A stretch of DNA of 34,903 bases from a virus. Location: positions 1 through 34,903 of the IMG/VR virus record IMGVR_UViG_3300041402_000493; one strand, written 5' to 3'. The translations under genes were made by a program, and so were the position numbers. This document shows, in pieces, positions 1 to 8,999 of the stretch; the stretch's first letter is position 1; each line of letters opens with the position of its first letter. The notes beneath the pieces were generated by a model, which saw only the letters and a program-made list of their open reading frames with translations, had not been told where the DNA came from and made no database searches.

Positions 1-2
1 AC

Positions 3-194
3 CCCACAGATGAAATAGAAGAACGGTGCAAGGGGGAGGAAATTCAAACAGCGAGTTCCTTTATGTGTGAGAGTTGCGGGGAAATATTTTTAAACCTAAC
101 AGCCTTGGGTTTTTGCATGGATATTTATTGGTGCACGATGAAGGAATGCCTTGCAGCCTACCACCACATGACGGGATTTAAACAGACAGCTTAA
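3..194 (+). CDS. Cys-rich hypothetical protein, C-terminal part
   Basis: Open from the window edge to a TAA at 192-194, so the start lies outside; 63 residues are visible. The segment holds a CESCG pair followed by C and CTMKEC, with a His pair (YHH) near the end, which suggests a small zinc-binding domain of two Cys clusters. It runs in the same direction as the RNA ligase gene 35 bp downstream and is probably in the same accessory operon. I do not recognise the family. That it is coding is inferred from the open frame, the Cys pattern and operon position. Confidence 0.55.
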   Translation, partial: PTDEIEERCKGEEIQTASSFMCESCGEIFLNLTALGFCMDIYWCTMKECLAAYHHMTGFKQTA

Positions 195-229
195 TAACCG
201 AATATTTATTAGTATAAGGATTTAAAAAC

Positions 230-1114
230 ATGGAATTTAAAAAATACCAGCACCTTGAGAAATTCGGGACAACAGAAGTTAATGAAATTGAAATAGGCAT
301 GTGTCATGTATTCCCTAAAATTGATGGTACAAACGCCTCTCTGTGGTGGAATGATGGACTGAGAGCAGGCAGTAGAAACCGGGAATTGAGTCTTGACAAC
401 GATAATGCCGGTTTCCTGAATTGGGCCGCCATGAACGATAACGTGATCTGTATGTTGGAAGACATGCCACACTTGAGACTTTATGGCGAATGGCTTGTGC
501 CGCATACCCTTAAAACCTATTTAGACTCTGCATGGAGGGACTTCTATGTATTTGACGTTAAGGATGTAAACGACGAATATATCCCCTATAAAGAGTACAA
601 ACAGATACTTGACGATTACGGAGTCAACTATATAGCCCCTATCTGCATCATAAAAAACCCGACAGATGAAACACTTTTCAAATGTCTGGACAAGAATAAC
701 TATCTTATCAAAGACAACGAGGGTGCAGGAGAGGGAATTGTAATAAAAAACTATGGATTTAAAAACCGGTTCGGGAATACCGTATGGGCTAAAATTGTCC
801 GGTCTGAATTCAAAGTAAAGAATCAAAAGGTTTTTGGTGTTTCTGAAATTAAAGAAAAGAATACTCCTGAAGAAATGATAGTAGCAGAATATGTGACCGG
901 GGCCCTGGTCGAAAAAGAATATTCTAAGATCGAGATTGATACAGGATGGAATTCCAGAATGATACCAAAACTTTTGAACGTGGTTTTTTATTGCCTGGTT
1001 AAGGAAGAGTCTTGGAATTTTGTCAAGAAACACAAAAACCCTACAATAAATTATCGAAGGCTTATGTCTTTAACTTTTGCCAGAGTCAAAGAGATTAAAC
1101 CGGAGCTGTTTTAA
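230..1114 (+). CDS. RNA ligase, T4 Rnl2-like nucleotidyltransferase
   Basis: Encodes 294 residues that seal 3'-OH/5'-phosphate RNA nicks through a lysyl-AMP intermediate. The nucleotidyltransferase motifs are visible in order: motif I KIDGTN with the adenylated lysine at residue 30, the SRNREL segment at 48-53, motif III LYGEW with Glu87, motif IV EGIVIK at 168-173, and a motif V lysine in WAKIV at 188. Length fits the Rnl2 group (T4 Rnl2 is 334 residues), with a shorter and unrelated-looking C-terminus. The start follows AAGGA at an acceptable distance. It heads the visible accessory operon and may repair tRNAs cut by host anticodon nucleases, fitting the phage-encoded tRNA array at 26383-26887. 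No polynucleotide kinase is visible in this window. Confidence 0.9.
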   Translation: MEFKKYQHLEKFGTTEVNEIEIGMCHVFPKIDGTNASLWWNDGLRAGSRNRELSLDNDNAGFLNWAAMNDNVICMLEDMPHLRLYGEWLVPHTLKTYLDSAWRDFYVFDVKDVNDEYIPYKEYKQILDDYGVNYIAPICIIKNPTDETLFKCLDKNNYLIKDNEGAGEGIVIKNYGFKNRFGNTVWAKIVRSEFKVKNQKVFGVSEIKEKNTPEEMIVAEYVTGALVEKEYSKIEIDTGWNSRMIPKLLNVVFYCLVKEESWNFVKKHKNPTINYRRLMSLTFARVKEIKPELF

Positions 1115-1150
1115 TCCACACTACTTATAAGAATATGGAGGACTAATAAA

Positions 1151-1432
1151 ATGTGTAATTGCGCAACCGAAATGTCTGAAAAACTGGTAGGCCACATCAA
1201 AGAGAAAATAGAAAAGGAACCTGGGTTCCAAAAGATTGAAGACTCATATTTCACCAACAGAGTTTATTGTTTTTCAAAGGAAGGCCAGTGTACTTCTCCT
1301 ATAATAATACCGTTCATGGTGGAATACACCAGGAAGGCAAAAGGGAGCGGTAATATCCGAACCTACAAACACAAAACCAGTATCAAGCCATCATTCTGCC
1401 CTTTTTGTGGGATCGCTTACGACAGCATATAG
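1151..1432 (+). CDS. hypothetical protein with terminal zinc-binding motifs
   Basis: 93 residues starting MCNCATEM, preceded by GGAGG about ten bases upstream. The N-terminal CNC and the C-terminal CPFCG pair would make a split four-Cys zinc ribbon; the middle is a mixed alpha/beta segment with a basic stretch (RKAKGSGN). This 'CPFCG near the end' layout is common in small phage proteins thought to bind nucleic acid, but I recognise no named family. It sits 36 bp after the RNA ligase and 73 bp before another Cys-rich gene, same strand. Confidence 0.7.
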   Translation: MCNCATEMSEKLVGHIKEKIEKEPGFQKIEDSYFTNRVYCFSKEGQCTSPIIIPFMVEYTRKAKGSGNIRTYKHKTSIKPSFCPFCGIAYDSI

Positions 1433-1505
1433 ATAATATCAAGGATGGGAAAACAGCCCGAAACCCTTTACCCCCATAGCCCGGATAAAATTTAAGGAGA
1501 AACAA

Positions 1506-1727
1506 ATGCCAGAAGAAATAAAAGTATGCGCCAACTGCAACAAAGGAGAAGAGCACACAGGAAAGCCATGCCCTACCAGAACAGGATGCTATACCCCGAA
1601 TTATGACCACTGGGAGCCGATAGGGGCAGATAAAGAAGATACGGGATGTGCCACTTGCCACCATTGGGCAGCTGTTAAGATTGGGACTTTTTGCCCGGAT
1701 TGTGCGCAACCGATAATATGGACGTAA
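1506..1727 (+). CDS. small zinc-ribbon protein
   Basis: 73 residues with a strong AAGGAG site just before the ATG. Contains CANC (residues 8-11), a CPTRTGC segment, CATC followed by HH, and CPDC near the end, enough Cys/His ligands for two zinc sites. Such mini-proteins are usual in phage accessory operons; the molecular function is unknown. Its direct neighbours are another Cys-rich protein and an ASCH protein. Confidence 0.7.
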   Translation: MPEEIKVCANCNKGEEHTGKPCPTRTGCYTPNYDHWEPIGADKEDTGCATCHHWAAVKIGTFCPDCAQPIIWT

Positions 1728-1759
1728 TAACACACTATGAAAGGGGATAGGAGATACCG

Positions 1760-2158
1760 ATGGAAACCCTACATTTAAACCTAATTAAAAAATGGTTTGA
1801 TATGATAAAATCCGGGGAAAAAAAAGTAGAGTACCGGGAAATCACAGACTATTGGGCGGTAAGACTTTTTGAGAATTGGAAAAGCCTTAAACCAAACGCA
1901 AAAAAAATCGTGTTGCAGATCCTTCAACTAAATGGGGAATTCCGGCCGGAAGAATTTGAAAGCTGTATAGATATGGTGCCCAAAAAATTTGATATGATCG
2001 AATTTAAAAATGGATTTGCCAGGAAGGGGATACCTGCCCCATGTTTTAAAAAGGAATACTGCAATCTTTCCACAGGCAGAGGTATCGAAAAATGGGGGGC
2101 TGACCCAGATAAGATATATTTTATAATTAAGTTTAACACAATCACCAACTTGGAATAG
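1760..2158 (+). CDS. ASCH-domain protein
   Basis: 132 residues. The N-terminus reads LHLNLIKKWFDMIKSGEKKVEYRE, i.e. the typical opening of ASCH domains (PUA-like beta barrel) in which a strand is followed by a helix with a GxKxxEYR-type sequence and then a conserved DYW. ASCH folds bind RNA or nucleotides, and some act as amidohydrolases on modified cytidine. The C-terminal part (KIYFIIKFN) supplies the closing strands. A GGAG site precedes the start. In this operon next to an RNA ligase an RNA-directed role is plausible, but that is inference. Confidence 0.8.
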   Translation: METLHLNLIKKWFDMIKSGEKKVEYREITDYWAVRLFENWKSLKPNAKKIVLQILQLNGEFRPEEFESCIDMVPKKFDMIEFKNGFARKGIPAPCFKKEYCNLSTGRGIEKWGADPDKIYFIIKFNTITNLE

Positions 2159-2174
2159 TACAGAGGATAATAAA

Positions 2175-2267
2175 ATGGGGCTTATATTTATGGGATTTAT
2201 CTCCGGATGTTTTGCGGGGGTTGCCCTCACGATTGTGGCAATATTACTATATACTAAAAACTATTAA
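2175..2267 (+). CDS. 30-residue single-pass membrane peptide
   Basis: Very short gene with a good ribosome site (AGAGGATAATAAA then ATG). The product is almost entirely one transmembrane helix: starts MGLIFMGFISGCF, continues AGVALTIVAILL and ends YTKNY. Glycines at helix-packing spacing (G7, G11, G15) suggest oligomer formation. It lies 16 bp after the ASCH gene and 28 bp before the next. Function unknown; small hydrophobic peptides of this type in phages can modulate host membranes or lysis. Confidence 0.55.
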   Translation: MGLIFMGFISGCFAGVALTIVAILLYTKNY

Positions 2268-2295
2268 CCACTAACAAAGTGTCATAAGGATGGGA

Positions 2296-2541
2296 ATGGA
2301 TTACATAGATTACAGGAATTTACGAAACGGTTTATATTACATTTACTGGAAATCAGGCGGTTCATCGTTGGCAAGTATTGGGATGCTCCGAGACGGGGGG
2401 AGATGGATTGCCCCTACAAATTGGAGCAGTCCTTCAGAGAATCAAGATATCTACAAAGAGATAGATTTTGTCATAACAATAGCCCCAAAACAAAATATAA
2501 TAAAAAGGTTCAAAGGCTGGCTGTCCAGAAAGTTTAAATAA
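2296..2541 (+). CDS. hypothetical protein
   Basis: 81 residues from the second of two ATGs. The upstream ATG at 2290 is embedded in the AAGGA ribosome site itself, so the ATG at 2296 (MDYIDYRN) is properly spaced. The sequence is rich in Tyr/Trp with a SGGSS turn and a GMLRDGGRWIAP beta segment, and ends in a basic tail (KRFKGWLSRKFK) that could contact membrane or nucleic acid. No family recognised. It is the last gene of the plus-strand accessory operon. Confidence 0.6.
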   Translation: MDYIDYRNLRNGLYYIYWKSGGSSLASIGMLRDGGRWIAPTNWSSPSENQDIYKEIDFVITIAPKQNIIKRFKGWLSRKFK

Positions 2542-2556
2542 CTTTGTACATAATAT

Positions 2557-2591
2557 AACATGATGCCAGATAATTAGTCTGGCATCATGTT
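2557..2591. terminator. hairpin between convergent operons
   Basis: A perfect 14-bp inverted repeat (AACATGATGCCAGA and its complement) separated by a 7-nt loop TAATTAG, in the 62-bp gap between the plus-strand operon end (2541) and the stop of the tailspike gene on the minus strand (2604). The position fits a bidirectional terminator. There is no long U-run on either side, so termination may be Rho-assisted or the hairpin may protect 3' ends. Confidence 0.6.
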
Positions 2592-2603
2592 CCTGGTTGA
2601 ATC

Positions 2604-4943
2604 TTAATACACTGTTGAATTTGATTTTGTTACTTCTACAATCCAATTGCCTGTCCCTAAGTCTATAGCTCCTGCTGTCCCATTAAATAATGAGATTATT
2701 ACAAACCCTGTGGCACTTACATAACCTGTGGCTTGTACCCCTTGCAAACTGTACGGAGGGTATACCACTACAGTATCCCTTGTTTGAGCATCATTCACCG
2801 CAAACGTTGGGCTTAGCAAATTACCAAGCGACGCTATACTTGCCGGGTCCCATGACTGCGTTTTCCGTAACACTGGAGTCTGCTGAATTGTGTTTCCCGC
2901 TTGATCTGCATTATAAGAAAATCCAGAAAAGCTCTTACTGATCTGATTAATTCCATACACACAATGATCGTATGTACCAATATTGAATACCGCCCACTGA
3001 ACAGACTGATATAGGTTAATTAAACCAGGATCAGACGTAAGATAATCAGATGCAAATGCAGACGTATCCAAGTTTATAGAAAACGAATCTTCATCAATAA
3101 TAGAAGCTATAGAATAGTTTTCCCCATTCAAAGAGGTCCAGTTAGCATCTGTTATATCTGAAAACTCAACTGACTTCCCTGCTACAAACTTATGATCTTC
3201 CCATGTCACAACAGCAAGGACATCTCTTGAAATTCCTTCTATTGAGTTTAGTGATACGTTAAAGCTATTACCTTGCACTATCTGGTTGAAGTTCTTTACA
3301 GTATTATAAATGGCATAGAGGGATGTAGTGGAGCCTATGCAAATATCAGAGAAGGAGTTACCACTATACACGCACCCGTTAGATGCATCACCCAGGATAG
3401 CTCTTACAGTTAGCTTCCTGAAGACATTACCTGTCACAGACGAATCTCTAATATTATTAAATCTACAGCCGTATAATGAGTTCTTGAATATATTTCCAAT
3501 GATGCTACTTCCGAAGAAACTACCAAGTAGCCCAAACCCCATATCATCAAAAGTATTGCCTTTTATAACGGAATCAAAGATAGCAGAAGAACTCACCCCC
3601 CTATTTAGTGAACTAAATGAGTTTCCTGATATTAGTAGATTCTCTGTTACACCGCTTGCATCAGTTATACCGAAGGAAGACGCAACATCCCCTCTAAAGG
3701 TATTATTAATTATCTTGTTATCTGATACGGGATTACTACCATCAACAGTTATAAATATACCTTCCATATCTGCGGGTATCTCAAAGATACAATCTTCGAC
3801 AACTGAACCGATACCATCTATAGCTATTTGACCACCAGCACCAATTATATCATTTGCAAACGTGCATTTTATAACCTTGCTACCCCTGGCAGCGTGCATC
3901 CTAACACCACCCTCCCCCACAGAAAAGTCACAATTTTTTATAGTCCATTGGTATCCATTTTGCATATTAATACCCCAGGAGGATGAATTTAGAAACGTAC
4001 AGTTTTTTATTACTGCCCCATATGCGTGATTGTTAGTTCCTACGTTATTAGATGCTAAATTCGAGACTAAGCCTGTTCGTACTGCATCATTACCATCGAA
4101 GATAAGATGGTCTATCGTCGAATAAATAAACTCTCTCTCTATGATTAATACCCCGTGACCACCACCTGTTGTACTTACTTTAAAGGTGGCCCCGTTACCT
4201 TCTATGGTAACATAATCAGCGGCTATTATAACAGTAGCATCCAAAGAATATATTTTATAGGCTTCTAAAACAAGGGTTTTTCCTCCACTTACCGATAGCG
4301 CCTTATTTATTTGGATATCGTCTGCTGACCCGTCAACGTTCCACCATGCAGGGTGAACTCTGTCAATAGAACTATCGGAAATGGATGTAGATAGATTGTC
4401 TCCAAAGATTTGATAGATACCTGATATTAACGGCCCTTCTATGTTTAACGTTTCTGTACCACCCCCGGCCACGCCATCGAACGAGCCACCTTTTATTACA
4501 TCTATCGATATATTATCGGTTATTGTCTCAGAAGTTCCACCTGCTATTATACAAGCACAATCAATTGTTAAGGTGGTCTGCTCTACTGTCCCTATTGCTG
4601 CCAAGGCTGCCGATAAATCGCAACCATAATCGGACTTAAGACTTTTTGATGCTGATATACTCGCTTTGTATTGAAGTCCGTTCAATGTTTCTATAAGGAT
4701 ATCGTTAGAGTCAAAAATCTCCATTTTATAAATGTTATCGCCGTATATTTCAGCTTTCCCAGATGAATCAAGGACGACAGGATTAGTCGAAACACCCCCC
4801 TTATCCTTATCTGTCCATAAGGAAGACAGCGTACTTGTACCATCAAGGTATGTATATATTTTACCACCTGCAAGCTCTTCATCGCTTGTCGGGTCTCTGT
4901 ACCCAGCCAGAATAAAATCAACTTGTAATGCGATATCTGCCAT
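2604..4943 (-). CDS. tailspike / tail fibre with parallel beta-helix
   Basis: 779 residues. The first 100 residues form an attachment-type domain (MADIALQVDFILAGYRD..., WTDKDKGGVS, VVLDSSGKAEIY) of a kind seen in podovirus tailspikes. Residues of about 230-560 have the repeating pattern of a right-handed beta-helix, with many short strands closed by N-containing turns such as IIGNIFKNS, SVTGNVFRK, LISGNSFSS and IIEREFIY. The C-terminal 200 residues look like a beta-rich trimerisation or receptor domain. It would bind and possibly cleave surface polysaccharide of the host. It is the last gene of the virion operon, at the position of P22 gp9. Catalytic residues cannot be assigned by eye. Confidence 0.85.
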   Translation of the reverse strand: MADIALQVDFILAGYRDPTSDEELAGGKIYTYLDGTSTLSSLWTDKDKGGVSTNPVVLDSSGKAEIYGDNIYKMEIFDSNDILIETLNGLQYKASISASKSLKSDYGCDLSAALAAIGTVEQTTLTIDCACIIAGGTSETITDNISIDVIKGGSFDGVAGGGTETLNIEGPLISGIYQIFGDNLSTSISDSSIDRVHPAWWNVDGSADDIQINKALSVSGGKTLVLEAYKIYSLDATVIIAADYVTIEGNGATFKVSTTGGGHGVLIIEREFIYSTIDHLIFDGNDAVRTGLVSNLASNNVGTNNHAYGAVIKNCTFLNSSSWGINMQNGYQWTIKNCDFSVGEGGVRMHAARGSKVIKCTFANDIIGAGGQIAIDGIGSVVEDCIFEIPADMEGIFITVDGSNPVSDNKIINNTFRGDVASSFGITDASGVTENLLISGNSFSSLNRGVSSSAIFDSVIKGNTFDDMGFGLLGSFFGSSIIGNIFKNSLYGCRFNNIRDSSVTGNVFRKLTVRAILGDASNGCVYSGNSFSDICIGSTTSLYAIYNTVKNFNQIVQGNSFNVSLNSIEGISRDVLAVVTWEDHKFVAGKSVEFSDITDANWTSLNGENYSIASIIDEDSFSINLDTSAFASDYLTSDPGLINLYQSVQWAVFNIGTYDHCVYGINQISKSFSGFSYNADQAGNTIQQTPVLRKTQSWDPASIASLGNLLSPTFAVNDAQTRDTVVVYPPYSLQGVQATGYVSATGFVIISLFNGTAGAIDLGTGNWIVEVTKSNSTVY

Positions 4944-5045
4944 TATTCTTCCCCTTCTCCTTTTGCTGCCATTAATCCGAAGGCCGCAGCCACGGGTGGC
5001 AATTCGCTTTGTTTAATACACTATTATTTAAGTAACATATCAATG

Positions 5046-7169
5046 TTATTCTGCCTCATTTTCATCAGGCCTGCTGATAAATGATGCGCTCCCTGCGAGA
5101 GGTAAAGTTGATCCGGCCACTTTCTTAGCCCTTGTTATTTTCGATAAAGACCTATCTCTGATTACTGGCTTTGCTTTTAAAACTTTTCCTGACCCGTCCA
5201 ATGACATATCTAAAAAAACATTCAGTATAGGTACCTTGTCGATGCGCCTCTTTAAAGAGTCTATGACTGACCCTGCTACCTGTCCGGACGGTCCAAGACC
5301 TAACGCTGTGCCTCCTGGTGGTTCTAATATCCGGGATACATCTATCATCTCTTTAAGAAACTTAATTTCCTGCGGCTCAAGCACAACTTCAAGATTCTCA
5401 AATCCTATTTTGTTTGTTATGTTTTCAAGAGCTGCCCGGCTCAGATTTCTGTTGCCTTGGGCATCCTCTGGACCGACAAAAGATTTATTCTTTATCAAAT
5501 CTATTGTCTCAGCTCTAAAATCGTTCCAGGCTTTTGCCCCTTGTTCTATTTGATCCGGTGTTCCGGTTGTAAAATATTTTTTTAACGATTCGATATCATC
5601 TTTCCGGTACGTCTTTCCTGTCAAAACTTTTTCAGTAAAATTATCAGGGTCTATTTTATTTTCAAGGACATCTCTCACAAGTGAGGTTTTCCTCTTGTCA
5701 AACTTGCTTATTTTAGACCTTGATAAATCAGCCTCAAATTTTGCCTTGGCTTGCCTTGCGCTCTTAAATAAACCTTGGCCCCCTGACTCCGCCACATCAT
5801 CATCTATGGCGTTTTTAAGCTGCCTGGATATCCTATTAGAGTTGTCATTCGTCTTGGAAAATCTTGCGTTTATGCTTTTCACAAGGTTTTCGGCTTCTTC
5901 TACTGATACATCCCTAAAAACACCAGTTTTTGAATCAAGAATACCCCTGCTTTCTGCTACACCTTCCAAAGACTTTATTAATCCGCCCGTAAGGTCATTG
6001 TCTTTTTTGCGCCTTTTCAGGTTTGCAAAAAACCTGCCCAATGGCACTACTTCCTCGTTGTTTGTAAGCACCTTGGCCTCTTGATAAAGGTTAAATATCT
6101 CATTATCAAGAGCTGTGGCCTTATTTACAACATGATCCGTAACAGGAGATCCGCTTGTTACAGGTCTGCCAGATGTTCCTGCAATCGCATCATCAAAGTT
6201 GTTTGCCAAAACCCCTTGCTGAGATTCGAGCCTTGCTCTTACTGCACCAGATGTTTTTCTCAATTCCTGTTGCTGTTGGAATGATGTGGGATCTCTTGTG
6301 ATTTGTGCCTTTGTTGGGGCGGATCCACCTTTAAGTCCCTGGATCTCTAATAGAGAAGACCTCAAAGCCTGGCCTGCGTCTGAACCTTCAGGGGCATTTG
6401 CTATAAGTTCCATAGCTGCGTCTTTCAAGTCACCAAATTCAATATCTTGGGTTTTAAGTGCGCTTAATAGCTCATCTGTTGGCAATCCATCTGGCGTTAA
6501 AATTGAACTTTTTGGAGAAGTTTTTAATACTTTCCTGATAAGTTTACCACCAAGGCGACCAATGACAGGCAAAACAAGTTCCAGACTACCAGCAGCGATA
6601 CCCCCAACACCTCCCGAAAAAATTTGTTCACTTTCTGACCCTCCCTCTCCCTTTGATATTAAACTACCCTCCACCGCTCCCAATCCTGCTGTTGCTGCCA
6701 CTCTGCCTGGGATGCTTGCAAATTGCCCAGCCCCTACCCCTAAAGGCAAGAACGGCAAAGCCTCTCCGACTGATTCACCAACGGCTGTTATGATAGGGCT
6801 TTCTTTTCCTAAAGCCTCGAACGCTTTTTTTTCTGTCTCTGATTCTGGCTCTGCAATCCCCAAAGCCCTTGCAATTTTAAACAAACCACGCCCGGTAGAT
6901 ATTGCGCCGGTTCTGATTGGTCCCTGCTCCTGTGCCAATTCCTCAAAAGGATCTGGGGAAACAAGACTTTGGAGTTGTTCAGGTGTCAATGTGTTTTGAG
7001 TGCTGAGGCCTGCTGTTTTTTCAAAAGGTACATCCCCACCCGTTGCTAAGGGGGTAGATGGTCCTTGTATCAATCCTCGGGATACAGCTTCATCGAACAC
7101 TGCCTTTTTATTTTGTGGTAAGATGCCACGCTTTTCCGCTTCTTGCAGTAGCTCAATTTTAGTTGCCAT
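5046..7169 (-). CDS. internal virion / DNA ejection protein (gp16 position)
   Basis: 707 residues. Begins with two short related helical segments (IELLQEAEKRGILP and KAVFDEAVSRGLIQ), then has a Gly/Ala-rich hydrophobic stretch around residues 130-175 (GEALPFLPLGVGAG, AATAGLGAVEG) that could insert in membrane, then a long helical, charged body. Gene order and size match P22 gp16, an ejected protein that helps DNA cross the cell envelope. Its start overlaps the end of the preceding gene by 11 bp, indicating translational coupling. No lytic transglycosylase motif is evident. Assignment rests mainly on position and composition. Confidence 0.6.
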   Translation of the reverse strand: MATKIELLQEAEKRGILPQNKKAVFDEAVSRGLIQGPSTPLATGGDVPFEKTAGLSTQNTLTPEQLQSLVSPDPFEELAQEQGPIRTGAISTGRGLFKIARALGIAEPESETEKKAFEALGKESPIITAVGESVGEALPFLPLGVGAGQFASIPGRVAATAGLGAVEGSLISKGEGGSESEQIFSGGVGGIAAGSLELVLPVIGRLGGKLIRKVLKTSPKSSILTPDGLPTDELLSALKTQDIEFGDLKDAAMELIANAPEGSDAGQALRSSLLEIQGLKGGSAPTKAQITRDPTSFQQQQELRKTSGAVRARLESQQGVLANNFDDAIAGTSGRPVTSGSPVTDHVVNKATALDNEIFNLYQEAKVLTNNEEVVPLGRFFANLKRRKKDNDLTGGLIKSLEGVAESRGILDSKTGVFRDVSVEEAENLVKSINARFSKTNDNSNRISRQLKNAIDDDVAESGGQGLFKSARQAKAKFEADLSRSKISKFDKRKTSLVRDVLENKIDPDNFTEKVLTGKTYRKDDIESLKKYFTTGTPDQIEQGAKAWNDFRAETIDLIKNKSFVGPEDAQGNRNLSRAALENITNKIGFENLEVVLEPQEIKFLKEMIDVSRILEPPGGTALGLGPSGQVAGSVIDSLKRRIDKVPILNVFLDMSLDGSGKVLKAKPVIRDRSLSKITRAKKVAGSTLPLAGSASFISRPDENEAE

Positions 7170-8349
7170 CCAATGCCTCCAAAAGCTCTGTGTCTGTCAA
7201 TTCAGAAACAGGTTTTGTTATTTCTGGTGGTGGAGCTTTGTCCCTTTTCCTCTGTTCCTGTATAACATCAAAAGCACCAGCAGACCCAGCCTTTAAAATA
7301 TCAAACTGTTTCGCCCTTGAGTCCCGTTTTTGAGCTATAACCCCGGGAGCATCCCCAATCTGTGGGAAAAACTTTTTATCCTCTCTCACAAATTCTGAAT
7401 CACTGATCGCCGCCCCTGATTCAAGCCTTAAAATTGCAGTTACAAAATCACGCTTTGCCTGTTCGTACCTCTGTTTGTCTGGTGACAGTAAAGCATTACC
7501 AACCAGGGGGATACTTGCTGCAATGGTTTCACTTAACAATGCTGGTTCAAACTCTGGAGTATCTTCTAAATCGTTTAGGATCTGCCCGGATCTTTTCACC
7601 CTGTCTGCGAACCCTCCTGATTTTGATTGAACCTCTGTAAATTTCTTTTGTGTTACCCCACCCACACTACCACGGGTTATTTTAAAACCACCACCTGGGG
7701 TTGATTCTATTATCTCCCCTTTCTCTGGTAGCGGCCTGATTCCTTCTGGCACTGTCCCTGTGCTTGGGTCAAAATTAAAGAACACTTGTTTCCCTGAAGA
7801 GTCAAGGCCCTCTTTTAATTGGACTTTCCCGCCGGATGGTGTTGCGGCCACAGGGAACTCCTTAATCACCACTCCATCAGCTTTTCTTATCAAAACTTTT
7901 TTGTCTTTCTGATCTACAAGCATAGTTTCTGGAGTATCTTCTAAAAGTTCCCAAGACGTGCCAAGCTCCTTATTGACAAAATCAATGGCACCCTGCCCAC
8001 TAAATTTTGCAATATTACCGGCGGTTGTTATAGTTTTTGTAATAATCTCCTGGGCCTGCTGCGGGTTCTTTTCCCTTAAAAAATTAATACCTTTTAGGGT
8101 TTGGCTTTCTCCTGTGTCCTGTCCTAAAGCTGTTTGGAGGTCTGTTTGCTGTTGCCTACCGGCTGCCAAATCTGCAAGGGTTTGTTGCTGTTGCTGTACC
8201 TGGCCCCCGAGTAATTGCTGCTGTAACCCTCTGGTAACCGATTGCTCAGATTGGAGTTGCCTGTTTTGCTGATCAATCCTGCCCTGCCTCAGAGTGTCGG
8301 AAAGCCGACCAAGACCAAAAGGGTCAATTGCTGCTTGTCTTTGTACCAT
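7159..8349 (-). CDS. internal virion / DNA ejection protein (gp20 position)
   Basis: 396 residues. The N-terminal 70 residues are very Gln-rich (RQGRIDQQNRQLQSEQ, VQQQQQTLADLA) and predicted helical. The middle contains a beta-rich part (MLVDQKDKKVLIRKADG) and the C-terminus is helical with many charged residues. The combination of Gln-rich helices and order between gp7-like and gp16-like genes fits the second ejection protein of P22-type phages. Start is 2 bp from the stop of the upstream gene. Confidence 0.6.
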   Translation of the reverse strand: MVQRQAAIDPFGLGRLSDTLRQGRIDQQNRQLQSEQSVTRGLQQQLLGGQVQQQQQTLADLAAGRQQQTDLQTALGQDTGESQTLKGINFLREKNPQQAQEIITKTITTAGNIAKFSGQGAIDFVNKELGTSWELLEDTPETMLVDQKDKKVLIRKADGVVIKEFPVAATPSGGKVQLKEGLDSSGKQVFFNFDPSTGTVPEGIRPLPEKGEIIESTPGGGFKITRGSVGGVTQKKFTEVQSKSGGFADRVKRSGQILNDLEDTPEFEPALLSETIAASIPLVGNALLSPDKQRYEQAKRDFVTAILRLESGAAISDSEFVREDKKFFPQIGDAPGVIAQKRDSRAKQFDILKAGSAGAFDVIQEQRKRDKAPPPEITKPVSELTDTELLEALDGN

Positions 8350-8351
8350 AA

Positions 8352-8999
8352 TTAAAGCCCCTGTCCTGAAGTCAAGCCCAATGGATTTTGAGCAGTTATA
8401 AACGGGTTATTTGGTTGGGGTTGCCTTTGCCCTGCGATAAAAGCAGGAAGACCGCCCAAGCTGGTTGTTAATTGGTTCGCTGTGTTCTGCCTGCCTATGG
8501 CCGCATCCTGCAACGACTGACCGGCTAAATTGCCACTTCCCAGCAAAGAGCTTCCTAATGTTGTGCCAAGGTTTATCCTGGAACCTGCGGAGGACCCTAC
8601 TCCACCCAACCCGATATTAACAAGGTCTGACAATCTGCCTTTGTTCCGTTCAAGCTCTGTGGCCTCAAGATTTGCCAAAACGTCTTCGGTGACAAAGCCC
8701 GGGGCCTGGGGTCCAAGAAAATCAGAAATCAAATCAGATTGAATCTGTGTCGCTGGCAGACCTGATACATCTCCACGGTTTGATATAGCCTGGGTCAATG
8801 GATCAATTGCCCTGGTTCCGACATCAATAAAAGGCTGTTGCCTCACTATTTGCTTGTCAAATTCTTCCTTTGATGCTGCCCTGCCAAGGCGCTCAATACC
8901 CGCTTGAGTCTTTGCTCCCTCAATAGATCCTGCCTGGGCCTGCTGTTGACCGACAGCGCCAGCGCCTATACTTCCCAAACCGACCACTAAAGATGCCAT
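8352..8999 (-). CDS. DNA transfer (ejection) protein, P22 gp7-like
   Basis: 215 residues. Opens with MASLVVGLGSIGAGAVGQQQ, a Gly/Ala hydrophobic segment, followed by helices (QAGIERLGRAASKEEFDKQ), a Pro-flanked FIDVGTRAIDPL segment, and a low-complexity Gly/Ser/Asn/Gln C-terminus. This composition is typical of the DNA transfer proteins of P22-like phages, which are packaged in the capsid and expelled before DNA (P22 gp7 is about 230 residues). The start codon overlaps the stop of the upstream gene in a TAATG arrangement. The upstream gene looks like a second member of the same type. Confidence 0.65.
   Translation of the reverse strand: MASLVVGLGSIGAGAVGQQQAQAGSIEGAKTQAGIERLGRAASKEEFDKQIVRQQPFIDVGTRAIDPLTQAISNRGDVSGLPATQIQSDLISDFLGPQAPGFVTEDVLANLEATELERNKGRLSDLVNIGLGGVGSSAGSRINLGTTLGSSLLGSGNLAGQSLQDAAIGRQNTANQLTTSLGGLPAFIAGQRQPQPNNPFITAQNPLGLTSGQGL

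Noticed and set aside
521-1033. 170-codon minus-strand frame opposite the RNA ligase
   Set aside because: Antisense shadow of a gene with clear catalytic motifs.
4944-5045. Short minus-strand reading (about 20 residues rich in Ala and Glu) in the gap before the tailspike gene
   Set aside because: No convincing start codon or ribosome site within the open stretch; possibly a remnant of a gene, not claimed.
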